A DNA stretch of 39,297 nucleotides. It comes from a bacterium D16-56. GTDB taxonomy: Bacteria > Bacillota > Clostridia > Lachnospirales > Lachnospiraceae. The position numbers and the translations under genes are program-made. The notes under the pieces were generated by a model. The model was given only the letters and a program-made list of their open reading frames with translations, was not told the DNA's origin and made no database searches. The stretch covers positions 1-39,297 of the forward strand of contig RAYY01000040.1 of assembly GCA_003611875.1 (NCBI GenBank), in the 5' to 3' direction. Below, piece after piece: positions 24,856 through 32,194 of this stretch (position 1 is its first letter; each line of letters starts with the position of its first letter).

Positions 24856-25193
24856 GGCTCGTTCTCTCCTGTGGGTAACTTGATGTAGATGTGATAGGGG
24901 GTATGGAGGGCTATCAGCTTCTTCTCCACCAGCCCCACGGCCTCCAACTCCCGCAGAGATTGCGCCACGGTGCTGGAGGTGCGGTCGATGATCTCCGCGA
25001 TGGTCTTGTTGTAGAACGCCAGATACCGCCGCCCGCGCTTGTCGGTTTGCGCGGCCTCGGAGTTCAGCGTCATATCCAGCATGATCGCGTAGACTTCTTT
25101 GGCCGTCAGCCGGATATTCATGCCCAGCAGAAACCGGGGATAAGCCAGGTAGGGCGGCAGGGTGGAGCCGCTGGTGATGTAGTCAGTTTTCAT
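24852..25193 (-). CDS. RepA_N-like replication initiator domain protein
   Basis: This 113-residue protein (MKTDYITSGSTLPPYLAYPR ... TSSTVAQSLRELEAVGLVEK) matches the N-terminal winged-helix domain of RepA-type initiators. The element C Rep begins with the same domain (TDYITADTILPRFLPYPYFL) but continues into the C-terminal domain which in element B is on a separate protein (23613-24365). It starts at ATG 25193 inside the end of parB (11-nt overlap) and ends in a GTGA junction with the VLP gene. Confidence 0.78.
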   Translation of the reverse strand: MKTDYITSGSTLPPYLAYPRFLLGMNIRLTAKEVYAIMLDMTLNSEAAQTDKRGRRYLAFYNKTIAEIIDRTSSTVAQSLRELEAVGLVEKKLIALHTPYHIYIKLPTGENEP

Positions 25194-26037
25194 GTTCCTT
25201 CTCCATTTCGTGTCGGATTTCATGCACTTTCTCGAAAAATCCTTTGATTGCGGTCGTGACCGAATATGCACTGTCTCCAAGCTCATCAAATTGGGAAATT
25301 GTCATTCCGGCGAAAATTTCCGCCCGATGGTGGAGGGATTCAATGCCGGAAACATAGCGGGCACAGAGGGCCTTAAACTCGCTCAACGCCGATTCACTGT
25401 CCATCATCCCCTGCCGCTTCGGTGTGGGCGGCGCTATGGTCAGAACGGCAGCGGCTTCCTCCTGCTGGTCAGGGGGCAGTCTGGAAATTTTCAGCGCGGC
25501 CCCCTTGGTGATCTTATCGCCAGCATCCCGGATGGTTTTCTTGGCCTCCGGGGTCAAGTCGCGGGCGGTCTGGACAAGCTGTTCTACAGTGCGCTTGCTG
25601 ACACCCAACTTGTCGGCGGTGTCCTGGGCAAAGGACTTTGTTTCTAAAAGCGAAAAATTTGCGTTTTTAGCCGTCTGCCCATTTCGCTGGCCTTGGCGTG
25701 TCTCCGGGTGAATGGCTTCATAGAGTTCCTTCCGGCGCAGAAGTAGATCGCCCAACTCCCGGTGGGACAACCCAGCCCGGACAAAGTTCTCGTCAATCTC
25801 TGCCAACTCCGCTTGCAGGCCGTCCGCCTCACTGACAACGCACTCGATCTCCGTCCAGCCCAGCAGCTTCACTGCCTCTAAACGGTGAAGTCCGGCAATA
25901 AGTGTGTTGTCCTGAGTGATGGTGATCGGGTTCATCAGGCCCACGGCGGCAATGCTCCGGGCCAGTTCTTCCACGTTTCTCTGTTGGGTATCCCGCCGTC
26001 CGGGATTGATTTTGATATTGCTGATTTTCACTTTCAT
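25183..26037 (-). CDS. ParB-like partition protein
   Basis: This 284-residue protein has an N-terminal ParB/Srx-like domain (IKINPGRRDTQQRNVEELAR, then NTLIAGLHRLEAVKLLG) and a central helix-turn-helix (DTADKLGVSKRTVEQLVQTA). It may bind parS-like sites for segregation or act as a regulator. The ATG at 26037 has GAGGGAA 6 nt upstream; a TTG at 26052 is less likely. No parA gene is nearby, so a full partition system is not shown. Confidence 0.82.
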   Translation of the reverse strand: MKVKISNIKINPGRRDTQQRNVEELARSIAAVGLMNPITITQDNTLIAGLHRLEAVKLLGWTEIECVVSEADGLQAELAEIDENFVRAGLSHRELGDLLLRRKELYEAIHPETRQGQRNGQTAKNANFSLLETKSFAQDTADKLGVSKRTVEQLVQTARDLTPEAKKTIRDAGDKITKGAALKISRLPPDQQEEAAAVLTIAPPTPKRQGMMDSESALSEFKALCARYVSGIESLHHRAEIFAGMTISQFDELGDSAYSVTTAIKGFFEKVHEIRHEMEKEHEN

Positions 26038-26048
26038 TGTGGTTTCCC

Positions 26049-26369
26049 TCAATGCGAAAACGCAGCGATAATGCGGTTGAGCATTTCCAGATCGGGGCCG
26101 TCAAGATGCTCCCCCAGCCTGCGGAGGAAAGAGATTTCCGCAGAGTTCAGCGAACGGCGGTCAAGATGAAACCATTCTGCAACTCTGACGCCGCCATGAC
26201 CGCCCTGGACGGTTTCAATCGGATAGGAGCAGGTCAGCACTACAATGTCGCGGCGAATTGTCCCGGTGCTGACGTTAAACTCATGCGCTAAATTTCCGTA
26301 TGTATCATGCCGCCGGAGGCACAAAGCCTCCAAAATCTTCTGGCGGCGTTCCCACGGGTTCATATCCAT
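26049..26369 (-). CDS. DeoR-type helix-turn-helix protein
   Basis: This 106-residue protein has a clear N-terminal HTH (RQKILEALCLRRHDTYGNLA, then FNVSTGTIRRDIVVL) and a short C-terminal region (SAEISFLRRLGEHLDGPDLE). It lacks the sugar-phosphate sensor domain of full DeoR proteins, so it is probably an element-specific regulator of the mob/rep operon. It lies between the mobA and parB genes, with AAAGGA about 10 nt before its ATG. Confidence 0.75.
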   Translation of the reverse strand: MDMNPWERRQKILEALCLRRHDTYGNLAHEFNVSTGTIRRDIVVLTCSYPIETVQGGHGGVRVAEWFHLDRRSLNSAEISFLRRLGEHLDGPDLEMLNRIIAAFSH

Positions 26370-26399
26370 AACTGTAAAATCCTTTCTTCAAAATTAAAA

Positions 26400-27842
26400 T
26401 TATCGCTCAGTTTCTCTCTGCTGGTGCTGTCCCTCATGGGCCAGACGGTCAGCGGCCTTGCGGAGTGATTCAACAGCTTTGATTTCATCCCGCATAGCCC
26501 GCATTTTCTGATAATCTGCATCCTTCTGAACAGCCAGTTTTGCGGCTTCGGCCCGCCACGCTTTGGGCGTGATCGCTTCGCCGGATTCTTTCAGCGATTT
26601 CAGAAAAACGGAGACAGCATCGAATAACGCTAACTCGTCTCTGTGCTTCTGCTGGTACTGCTCCCGCCTGCCCGGTTTCACCTTGTCCAGCTTTTGACGG
26701 ATGGGCTTGTACTTCTCGTACTGCGCCCACATTTCCAGCCGTTCATCCAGGACAGCAAGACGGCGTTCCGCACTGACAATCTGCCCACGGAGATTGTAAT
26801 AATCTTTGTTCATAGCAGAGACTTTTTCATAAAGTTCCTGCATGGAATTGATGCCGTTAGACTGCAAGAAAGCGAGTAGCTTTGCATTGTCTTGAAGGGC
26901 CTTAATCTTGCCGGAACGGGAACGGGCTTTGTTGCTGTTGACCTTGGCCTGGGCTTCATAAAGCCGGGCCATAAGGCTACTGCCATCTTGGGGCTGTTTG
27001 GTCCCAGCCTGCTCTTTCGTCCAGTTATAAATCCGGGTGATGCGGGCTTTGATCTCCTTCAGCAGTTTGTTGTCTGCGGCAATCTGGCGGTTAATGTCTC
27101 CCTTCTCCGTAGCGATGCCCCGCCGCTCCATCTGACTGGCGGCAACGCCCATGTGGATGGAAGGGATTTTATCAACACCCTGCCGCTTGTAACTGCGGTG
27201 GTCGATGCGCTCCGGTCTGCCAGCAGCTTCTAAAGCCCGGTTCGCATAAGCGGCCCACGCCGCCCGCCACTTCTCGGCGTTCTCCCGGTTGTTCCAGTCG
27301 GTGGTGTCCTCACGGTGATTCTTCCAGCCACCTTTGCCATCCGGGATTCGGTTGCCCTGGCTGTCCAGGTCGTAAACCTTCCGGCACTTCGGCCCCCAGC
27401 GTCCATCTGGTTTCAGCGGGCGAATGGTGAGCATGATATGAGCGTGAGGATTGCCGTCACCTTTGTCATGGAGCGCAAAGTCAGCGCACATTCCCTCTGC
27501 TACAAAATTGTCTTTGACGAAAGCCCGAACAAGTGCCAACTGCTCCGCTCTGGACAGTTCCACGGGAAGGGCAACTTCGATTTCGCGGGCAAGCTGGGCG
27601 TCGCTGGCTTTCTCGATTTCCTCTACGGAGTTCCAGAGCGTGGAACGGTCTTGAAACTCCGGCGGGGCGTGGGCGGGCAACATGATCTCCGTATGGACAA
27701 CACCGGGCTTATGCGTGTAGTCGTGGGTCTTGCCGTCCCACTCATTTGTCAGCCGTTCGCCGCTCCGGTAGGCGGCGGCAGCAACAGCCGAACGGCCCAC
27801 GCTCCGCTTGATGATTTGAATGGGACAGTGAAAGATTGCTAT
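26400..27842 (-). CDS. mobA: MobA/MobL relaxase (MobQ type) of element B, apparent AUA start
   Basis: This 480-residue relaxase would nick the oriT at 27949-28039. The nuclease domain carries GRSAVAAAAYRSGERLTNEW and the histidine motif GNPHAHIMLTIRPL, followed by WNNRENAEKWRAAWAAYANR and HRSYKRQGVDKIPSIHMG. The C-terminal half is coiled coil. The expected first strand (AIFHCPIQIIKRS) is encoded upstream of the first standard start (GTG 27800), and the codon in the normal start position is ATA (27842), with GGAGG 8 nt before it and an in-frame TAG just upstream. Either AUA initiates, or the GTG yields a protein lacking the first strand. The remainder is intact. Confidence 0.88.
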   Translation of the reverse strand: MAIFHCPIQIIKRSVGRSAVAAAAYRSGERLTNEWDGKTHDYTHKPGVVHTEIMLPAHAPPEFQDRSTLWNSVEEIEKASDAQLAREIEVALPVELSRAEQLALVRAFVKDNFVAEGMCADFALHDKGDGNPHAHIMLTIRPLKPDGRWGPKCRKVYDLDSQGNRIPDGKGGWKNHREDTTDWNNRENAEKWRAAWAAYANRALEAAGRPERIDHRSYKRQGVDKIPSIHMGVAASQMERRGIATEKGDINRQIAADNKLLKEIKARITRIYNWTKEQAGTKQPQDGSSLMARLYEAQAKVNSNKARSRSGKIKALQDNAKLLAFLQSNGINSMQELYEKVSAMNKDYYNLRGQIVSAERRLAVLDERLEMWAQYEKYKPIRQKLDKVKPGRREQYQQKHRDELALFDAVSVFLKSLKESGEAITPKAWRAEAAKLAVQKDADYQKMRAMRDEIKAVESLRKAADRLAHEGQHQQRETER

Positions 27843-27948
27843 GTGGTTTTCCTCCTATCTCCGCAGTTAACAGCGGGGGGATAAAGGCCAGAGAAAGCAG
27901 AATAGACGCAAAGCGGATGTTCTGTTTTCTCTGGCGCACATGGGGTTT

Positions 27949-28039
27949 GGGGAAGGTACTTCCCCATCGCGTCCGCAAGGACGCAACAGCCCCCGGCAGG
28001 GCGCACGACACCGGACACGGTGTATAAGTGCGCCGTAAG
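27949..28039 (+). other. oriT: oriT of element B (MobQ type)
   Basis: There are three dyads in a row: GGGGAAG-GTA-CTTCCCC (27949-27965), GCGTCC-GCAA-GGACGC (27969-27984) and ACACCG-GACA-CGGTGT (28008-28023). The last is followed at once by ATAAGTGCGCC (28024-28034). TAAGTGCG after an inverted repeat is the nic region of RSF1010/pC221-type MobQ origins. It lies between the relaxase and DUF3847 genes, so the cognate relaxase is MobA at 26400-27842. Confidence 0.85.
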
Positions 28040-28048
28040 AAACGGACT

Positions 28049-28330
28049 TTAGTTTGCGGCACTGGTTTTCTGTGCCAAATCCGTTGCCTCCGCTGCTCCC
28101 GGCAGGCGGGAAAGGGCGATTAAAAAAGCCTTGATTGCTTCGCCCTCCATGCTGGCGGTGAAGGGAAACACGCCCTCCATGATCGCGCCATGCACAATCA
28201 GGCGGTGGTTCCGATCGTGGCGTTCTGCATCCCTCTGCTTGTTCAGCAAAATCTTTACCTGGTTCTCGTATTGGGCGGCTTCCTTTTTTGCTTCGTCACG
28301 TTGCTTCAACAGGGATTCTTTTTTATCCAT
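28049..28330 (-). CDS. DUF3847 family mobilization-associated protein
   Basis: This 93-residue protein has an N-terminal coiled coil (LLKQRDEAKKEAAQYENQVK) and the motif RNHRLIVHGAIMEGVFPFTA. It matches the DUF3847 family usually found beside MobA/MobL relaxase genes; it may be a relaxosome accessory protein binding near oriT. ATG 28330 is preceded by GGAG at 8 nt. It is the first full-length gene after the leader and attenuator. Confidence 0.8.
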   Translation of the reverse strand: MDKKESLLKQRDEAKKEAAQYENQVKILLNKQRDAERHDRNHRLIVHGAIMEGVFPFTASMEGEAIKAFLIALSRLPGAAEATDLAQKTSAAN

Positions 28331-28406
28331 TGACATTACTCCATTTCTGTAAAATTGATTTGAGAGAAAAAGTGGAAAACAGGATTTAATCAGGCAACAG
28401 TGACTT

Positions 28407-28493
28407 TCATGTCGAACAAAAAATGACCGCTATCCCGTTTCTTGGGATAGCGGTCATTCGCTGCTTGTTCAAAATTGGAGGCGGTGTCCTCAT
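28407..28493 (-). CDS. 28-residue leader peptide overlapping a terminator
   Basis: ATG 28493 has AAAGGAG 7 nt upstream, a very good ribosome binding site. The peptide starts MRTPPPILNKQRM and ends AVIFCST; a perfect 14-bp terminator stem lies inside its coding sequence. It is followed after 76 bp by DUF3847, oriT and mobA. A translating ribosome would cover or melt the hairpin, so this looks like a transcription attenuator for the mobilization operon. This is inference; I know of no function for the peptide itself. Confidence 0.6.
   Translation of the reverse strand: MRTPPPILNKQRMTAIPRNGIAVIFCST
28418..28457 (-). terminator. Terminator/attenuator hairpin inside the leader reading frame
   Basis: ATGACCGCTATCCC and GGGATAGCGGTCAT form a perfect 14-bp stem with a 7-nt loop, followed on the - strand by TTTTTTG. 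It lies wholly inside the 28-codon leader. Confidence 0.85.
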
Positions 28494-28539
28494 GTGAATA
28501 CTCCTTTCCTGTATGATGGAAGTATTCTACAATACAAGC

Positions 28540-28583
28540 CCTACAGAACTCCTACAAAAGTCCTACAGAACTACTACAATCAT
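28540..28583 (-). promoter_or_regulatory. Four 11-bp direct repeats, candidate regulator binding site
   Basis: On + the units are CCTACAGAACT, CCTACAAAAGT, CCTACAGAACT and ACTACAATCAT, with CTACA recurring exactly every 11 bp (28541, 28552, 28563, 28574). They cover the last codons of the OmpR-type gene and lie about 50 bp before the leader. Tandem helical-turn-spaced sites are usual for OmpR/PhoB winged-helix proteins. A TAGAAT just downstream (- strand) could be the -10. A single similar box (CTACAGAAAAG) lies at about 29318 before the regulator gene itself. Confidence 0.6.
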
Positions 28584-29298
28584 CGCAAGTTTCGTCACGA
28601 TACGCAGTAAAGCGGTAACCAATACGGGGAATCGTTTCGATGTAACAAGGATTCGATATGTCTGGTTCAATGCCCTTTCGTAAAAGAGCAATCGGGCCAG
28701 AAACACCCCGGTTATAGCTGCCCTCCATTTCCCATGCGTGTTCACATATCTGCTCTGCGGTCAGCACGATTTTGGGGTTTTGCATAAAGTATAGCAACAA
28801 AGAAAATTCGCGGGGACGGAGATCTACAGATCGTCCTTGAACCATTACAATGCGTCGTGCTGGGTCTATGAAAATATCACCTACTTGGAAGGGAGATATT
28901 TCAGCTCCACCGGGATCTCTGTAATGATTATATTCTGTGTAACGCCGCAGTTGAGCGTAAGCTAAATCTGCTATCATGGAGTAGGGCCATTTTCCAGAAA
29001 CACACATATCCGCTCCAAGTTCTATCATTCCCTTCATATCTTTTTCTGGTGTGTCCGAGATGATAATGACTGGCACAAAACTGATACGCCGTATTCCTAT
29101 CAACCAGTCCGTTTGCTGGATGCTTCGTAGATATTCCAGGTTAACCATCAGCAAATGAAAAGGCTGGTGACTTAACATCTGGCCTGCCGCATGAACTGTG
29201 GGGGACATAATAAAGCGCAGACGGTATTGGACTATCAGCTTTTTCAAATTAGAAAATAACTCATCGGGTATTCCGATAGTCAATACACTGTACTCCAT
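28552..29298 (-). CDS. OmpR-type winged-helix regulator with degenerate receiver
   Basis: This 248-residue regulator has a C-terminal Trans_reg_C domain (about 140-235) that is standard: GRSVDLRPREFSLLLYFMQN, VSGPIALLRKGIEPD, YIETIPRIGYRFT. The receiver-like N-terminal domain lacks the acidic pair (TIGIPDELF instead of VDDD) and has Asn where the phosphorylated Asp is expected (LLMVNLEYLRS), although the Ser (IIISDT) and Lys (GKWPYS) positions remain. It is therefore probably not controlled by phosphorylation, and no histidine kinase gene is nearby. AAAGGAG precedes the ATG. It lies after the MATE gene and before the mobilization operon; the tandem repeats at its own 3' end are its likely target. 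Confidence 0.85.
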   Translation of the reverse strand: MEYSVLTIGIPDELFSNLKKLIVQYRLRFIMSPTVHAAGQMLSHQPFHLLMVNLEYLRSIQQTDWLIGIRRISFVPVIIISDTPEKDMKGMIELGADMCVSGKWPYSMIADLAYAQLRRYTEYNHYRDPGGAEISPFQVGDIFIDPARRIVMVQGRSVDLRPREFSLLLYFMQNPKIVLTAEQICEHAWEMEGSYNRGVSGPIALLRKGIEPDISNPCYIETIPRIGYRFTAYRDETCDDCSSSVGLL

Positions 29299-29399
29299 TC
29301 AAATCTCCTTTAGGATAGCTACAGAAAAGCGACGGATAAACTTTTGTGCTTCTCGCTTATATTTAAGTTGCGGTTTTCTGCGTTCAAGACGGTACCCCC

Positions 29400-30731
29400 T
29401 TAGTATTGATACCGCTTCCGATATTTCACGAGCATTAACACCGATAATACCATCGCCATCGTCTCTGCTACTGGTGTAGCCAGCCAGATGCCAGTTACAC
29501 CCAAAACTGCGGGAAGAATCAGCATGGTAATCAGCATGAATACAAAGGAGCGAGAGAAGGCGAGGATTGCGGAGACAATACCGTTGGACAATGCGGTAAA
29601 CATCCCGCTGGCAAAGATATTAAAACCGATAAAGAACAACGCCAGGGTACAGATTCGATTTCCAGTGATAGCCAGATCGTAGACTGGATTATCCGGTCGG
29701 GCAAAAATAGATACCAGGGGCTTTGTTGCGGCAAAGGACGCTGCCACTGTCACAAGAGAAATGACAGCAATCACTTTCAGACTGGTGGAAACCAGCTTTT
29801 TTAGCTTCCCGTAGTTCTCCTCACCATAGTAGTAACTGAGCATAGGAGCGATGCCATAGGAATACCCCGTGTAAAGGGAACTTGCGAATACCAGTATATA
29901 TGTGATGATGGTCACGGCGGCAACTCCATCTTCACCAACATAATAGAGCATGGCCCCATTGATCATCATTGTAATGATTCCCATGACCAAAGTGGTCGCC
30001 ATTTCTGAGCATCCGTTTGTAGCCGCACTTGCAAGAACCCTTAATCGGAAAGCGGGCCTTGTAAAGTGAAGGAGGCTTTGTTTGTTTCCGGACACAACCA
30101 GACCTACAACGGCAGTCACAGAGTAGCCCAGGCCCGTGGCGATGGCCGCACCGCCGATTCCCATGTCCAAAAGGCCGATAAATACATAGTCAAGCACGAT
30201 GTTCAGTACGCCACCTGTCACGGAACAAATCAGGGACAGGGTTGCTTTTTCAGAGGCGATCATATACAGAGCAAAATTGTTCATCAGCAGGATTGGGATT
30301 GTAAAGAGAAGATAGCGGCTGAGATACGAGGTACAATAGCCTGCGACCTCCGGGGACAGCCCCATGCTCCCAAAAATAGTTTCCATCAGAGAGTACCCAA
30401 GCACCGTCATGACCAGGCCAACAACCACATTCACTAAAATCAAGAACGTGAAATCTTCCCTTGCCTCTTTTTGCTTTTGCTCCCCCATCTTTTTCATGAT
30501 GACCGCACTTCCGCCAGTTGCCAGCATAGTGGAAATTGCTGTAATCACTTGAATCACAGGGGCTGTCAGATTGATTGCAGACAGTGCGGTTGTACCGATC
30601 AGATTTGATACAAACAGGCCGTCAACCATAGTGTAAAAAGACATAAAGACAGCCATTGCAATGGTGGGGACTGCGAATTTGAGGATGTTCCCCAACGTAA
30701 CCGGCTTGTTATAGGCGTTTTCATTTTCCAT
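29400..30731 (-). CDS. MATE family multidrug efflux transporter
   Basis: This 443-residue inner-membrane protein has about 12 hydrophobic helices. The N-terminal VTLGNILKFAVPTIAMAVFM, then MVDGLFVSNLIGTTALSAIN, and the repeat-half motif GYSYGIAPMLSYYYGEEN are typical MATE features. It should export cationic drugs or metabolites in exchange for Na+ or H+. It is transcribed divergently from a MerR-type regulator, with a MerR-style promoter between them. AAAGGAG lies 7 nt before ATG 30731. It is the main cargo of element B; the substrate cannot be told from sequence. Confidence 0.92.
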   Translation of the reverse strand: MENENAYNKPVTLGNILKFAVPTIAMAVFMSFYTMVDGLFVSNLIGTTALSAINLTAPVIQVITAISTMLATGGSAVIMKKMGEQKQKEAREDFTFLILVNVVVGLVMTVLGYSLMETIFGSMGLSPEVAGYCTSYLSRYLLFTIPILLMNNFALYMIASEKATLSLICSVTGGVLNIVLDYVFIGLLDMGIGGAAIATGLGYSVTAVVGLVVSGNKQSLLHFTRPAFRLRVLASAATNGCSEMATTLVMGIITMMINGAMLYYVGEDGVAAVTIITYILVFASSLYTGYSYGIAPMLSYYYGEENYGKLKKLVSTSLKVIAVISLVTVAASFAATKPLVSIFARPDNPVYDLAITGNRICTLALFFIGFNIFASGMFTALSNGIVSAILAFSRSFVFMLITMLILPAVLGVTGIWLATPVAETMAMVLSVLMLVKYRKRYQY

Positions 30732-30786
30732 TATTTTTCTCCTTTATTTTTCTCCTTTTTTCTTGTGTTTCTCCGGCATATGCGAT

Positions 30787-30817
30787 ATAATAACCCGTAC
30801 AGTAACTGTACAGTCAA
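30787..30817 (-). promoter_or_regulatory. MerR-type promoter with 19-bp spacer for the MATE gene
   Basis: On the - strand, -35 TTGACT and -10 TATTAT are separated by 19 bp, and the spacer contains the perfect dyad GTACAGT-T-ACTGTAC (30797-30811). The long spacer with a centred dyad is the hallmark of promoters that MerR proteins activate by DNA distortion. The same dyad lies 21 bp before the MerR gene, so autoregulation is likely. Confidence 0.85.
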
Positions 30818-30832
30818 GAGGTATTTTGAAAA

Positions 30833-31654
30833 ATGGAGAAAAATAAAAAATTGCTCACAATCGGTCAATTTGCGTCCCTGCATAGCATAAACAAAAAAAC
30901 TCTGATGTGGTATGATGAAATTGGCCTTTTCCATCCAGCGTTTATCCATCCCCAAAATGGATACAGGTATTATAGCTACGAGCAAAGTCCTGTTTTGGAA
31001 ACAATTCTGCTGCTACGGGAGCTGAATTTGCCAATTAGCGAAATTCAGGATTTTATGAAAAACCGTTGCGCCTCCAGCATGGAGCAGCTTATGCAAGAGA
31101 AAATTGAAGATATAGACCGCAATATAGCCCATCTAAAGGCACTGCGGAAAACGTTGTCCTACCATTGCCAGAATATGCAGACATTATTGACAATGGATTT
31201 ATCGAAAATCGGTATTGTGCAGAAAAAGGCGCGCAGTTTAGTTACCGTGGACATCAATCGAAACACTACGTTCGATAAACAAGTGGAGATAATTTCAGCC
31301 GAAAGGAAAAAGTACCAATTATGCAACTTGCATGATTTTTCTTATGGGACAATGATTACGGTAGATAGCCTGAAAAACGGAAGATTCGAGGATTATTCTA
31401 AACTTTTTGTTGAAATTCCGTCTCCCACAAAAAGCGATGAATTACACATCCAACCAGCCGGGAATTATGTGCGGGCGTTTTATAGAGACGCGGCGGAAAG
31501 CCCTGAGCTGTGTTACCAAAGGATATTTGATTATGTTAAAGAACATGGTCTTGTTTTATCAGGATTCTCTTATGAAGCCGTTATCAATATAAACGTAATC
31601 GACCAGATTGAGGACTCTCTCGTGCAGATTGAAATACCTGTGAAATCAAAATGA
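30833..31654 (+). CDS. MerR/BmrR-like multidrug-sensing regulator
   Basis: This 273-residue protein has an N-terminal MerR winged helix (LLTIGQFASLHSINKKTLMW, then YDEIGLFHP and NGYRYYSYEQ), a long dimerisation helix (MEQLMQEKIEDIDRNIAHLK) and a C-terminal GyrI-like effector domain (about 115-273: LHIQPAGNYVRAFYRDAAES). It probably senses a drug and switches on the divergent MATE gene through the 19-bp-spacer promoter. AGAGG precedes the ATG at 11 nt. A terminator follows. It is the only rightward gene in element B. Confidence 0.9.
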   Translation: MEKNKKLLTIGQFASLHSINKKTLMWYDEIGLFHPAFIHPQNGYRYYSYEQSPVLETILLLRELNLPISEIQDFMKNRCASSMEQLMQEKIEDIDRNIAHLKALRKTLSYHCQNMQTLLTMDLSKIGIVQKKARSLVTVDINRNTTFDKQVEIISAERKKYQLCNLHDFSYGTMITVDSLKNGRFEDYSKLFVEIPSPTKSDELHIQPAGNYVRAFYRDAAESPELCYQRIFDYVKEHGLVLSGFSYEAVININVIDQIEDSLVQIEIPVKSK

Positions 31655-31669
31655 CTCATTTAGCGCAGA

Positions 31670-31712
31670 CAATAAGAGGTCGCTACTCAAAATAAGCAAC
31701 GACCTTTTATTG
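31670..31712. terminator. Terminator between the merR and tnpV genes
   Basis: CAATAAGAGGTCG and CGACCTTTTATTG form a stem with one mismatch around an AT-rich loop. The near-symmetrical A and T flanks suit termination of the two converging genes. Confidence 0.7.
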
Positions 31713-31736
31713 TTAAAATTGTAAATTCAGAGGATT

Positions 31737-32096
31737 TCAAATATATATCAGTTCTGTGAAAATAATTTCTTCGGCCCTGGCCCTGCAATTATTTACCAAC
31801 CCTAACCACGCCATCTGGTCGCGGGCTTTCAGTTCCTCAGTTGCACCAGCGACCTCCATCATCTGCGGCAGCATCTTGTCCATCCTAATTTCCGCCAGCC
31901 GCTCGATTGTGGTCAGGTGATCGTCTAGTCTGCCGCTGTTCACCAGGGATGCCCACAGCGCGGTCCGATGCTCCCGGATGTACTCTCGGCGCAGATCGCC
32001 GTACTTGCCATAGAATTTCTCTGCTTCTGGTTCGGGGTCAAGTAGCAGATTGGGGATGTAGTAGTCTCCAACTCTCGTATAAGTCAATTCAGCCAT
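31737..32096 (-). CDS. TnpV-like transposon protein
   Basis: This 119-residue protein (MAELTYTRVGDYYIPNLLLD, then YGKYGDLRREYIREHRTALW and a long C-terminal helical region) matches TnpV of Tn4451-type elements. The ATG at 32096 has AAAGGA 9 nt upstream. It marks the end of element B opposite to the recombinase, about 100 bp from the junction. The function is unknown. Confidence 0.8.
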   Translation of the reverse strand: MAELTYTRVGDYYIPNLLLDPEPEAEKFYGKYGDLRREYIREHRTALWASLVNSGRLDDHLTTIERLAEIRMDKMLPQMMEVAGATEELKARDQMAWLGLVNNCRARAEEIIFTELIYI

Positions 32097-32165
32097 TTCC
32101 CTCATTCCTTTCACCAGTCATATCATTCTGCCGCAAATGAGCTGACTGTACGTTGTATTTGATGC

Positions 32166-32178
32166 ATTTGAAATACAT
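32166..32178 (+). repeat. Terminal inverted repeat, tnpV end of element B
   Basis: ATTTGAAATACAT, about 16 bp inside the junction. It is also part of a local dyad (GTATTT ... AAATAC, about 32154-32176). Confidence 0.6.
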
Positions 32179-32194
32179 CGCTTACAGCATACAT

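Larger units (their letters stand above)
20503..32194. mobile_element. Nested mobilizable element B inserted in the virB6-like gene
   Basis: About 11.7 kb bounded by the 4-bp direct repeat GACG (read with the broken gene; CGTC on + at 20499-20502 and 32195-32198). Both ends carry a related inverted sequence, ATTTGAAAAACAT (20521-20533, - strand) and ATTTGAAATACAT (32166-32178, + strand). Contents are a serine recombinase at one end, TnpV at the other, replication and partition genes, a MobQ relaxase with oriT, and MATE/MerR cargo. A GA core within GACG would fit Tn4451/TnpX-like recombination. Confidence 0.92.
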
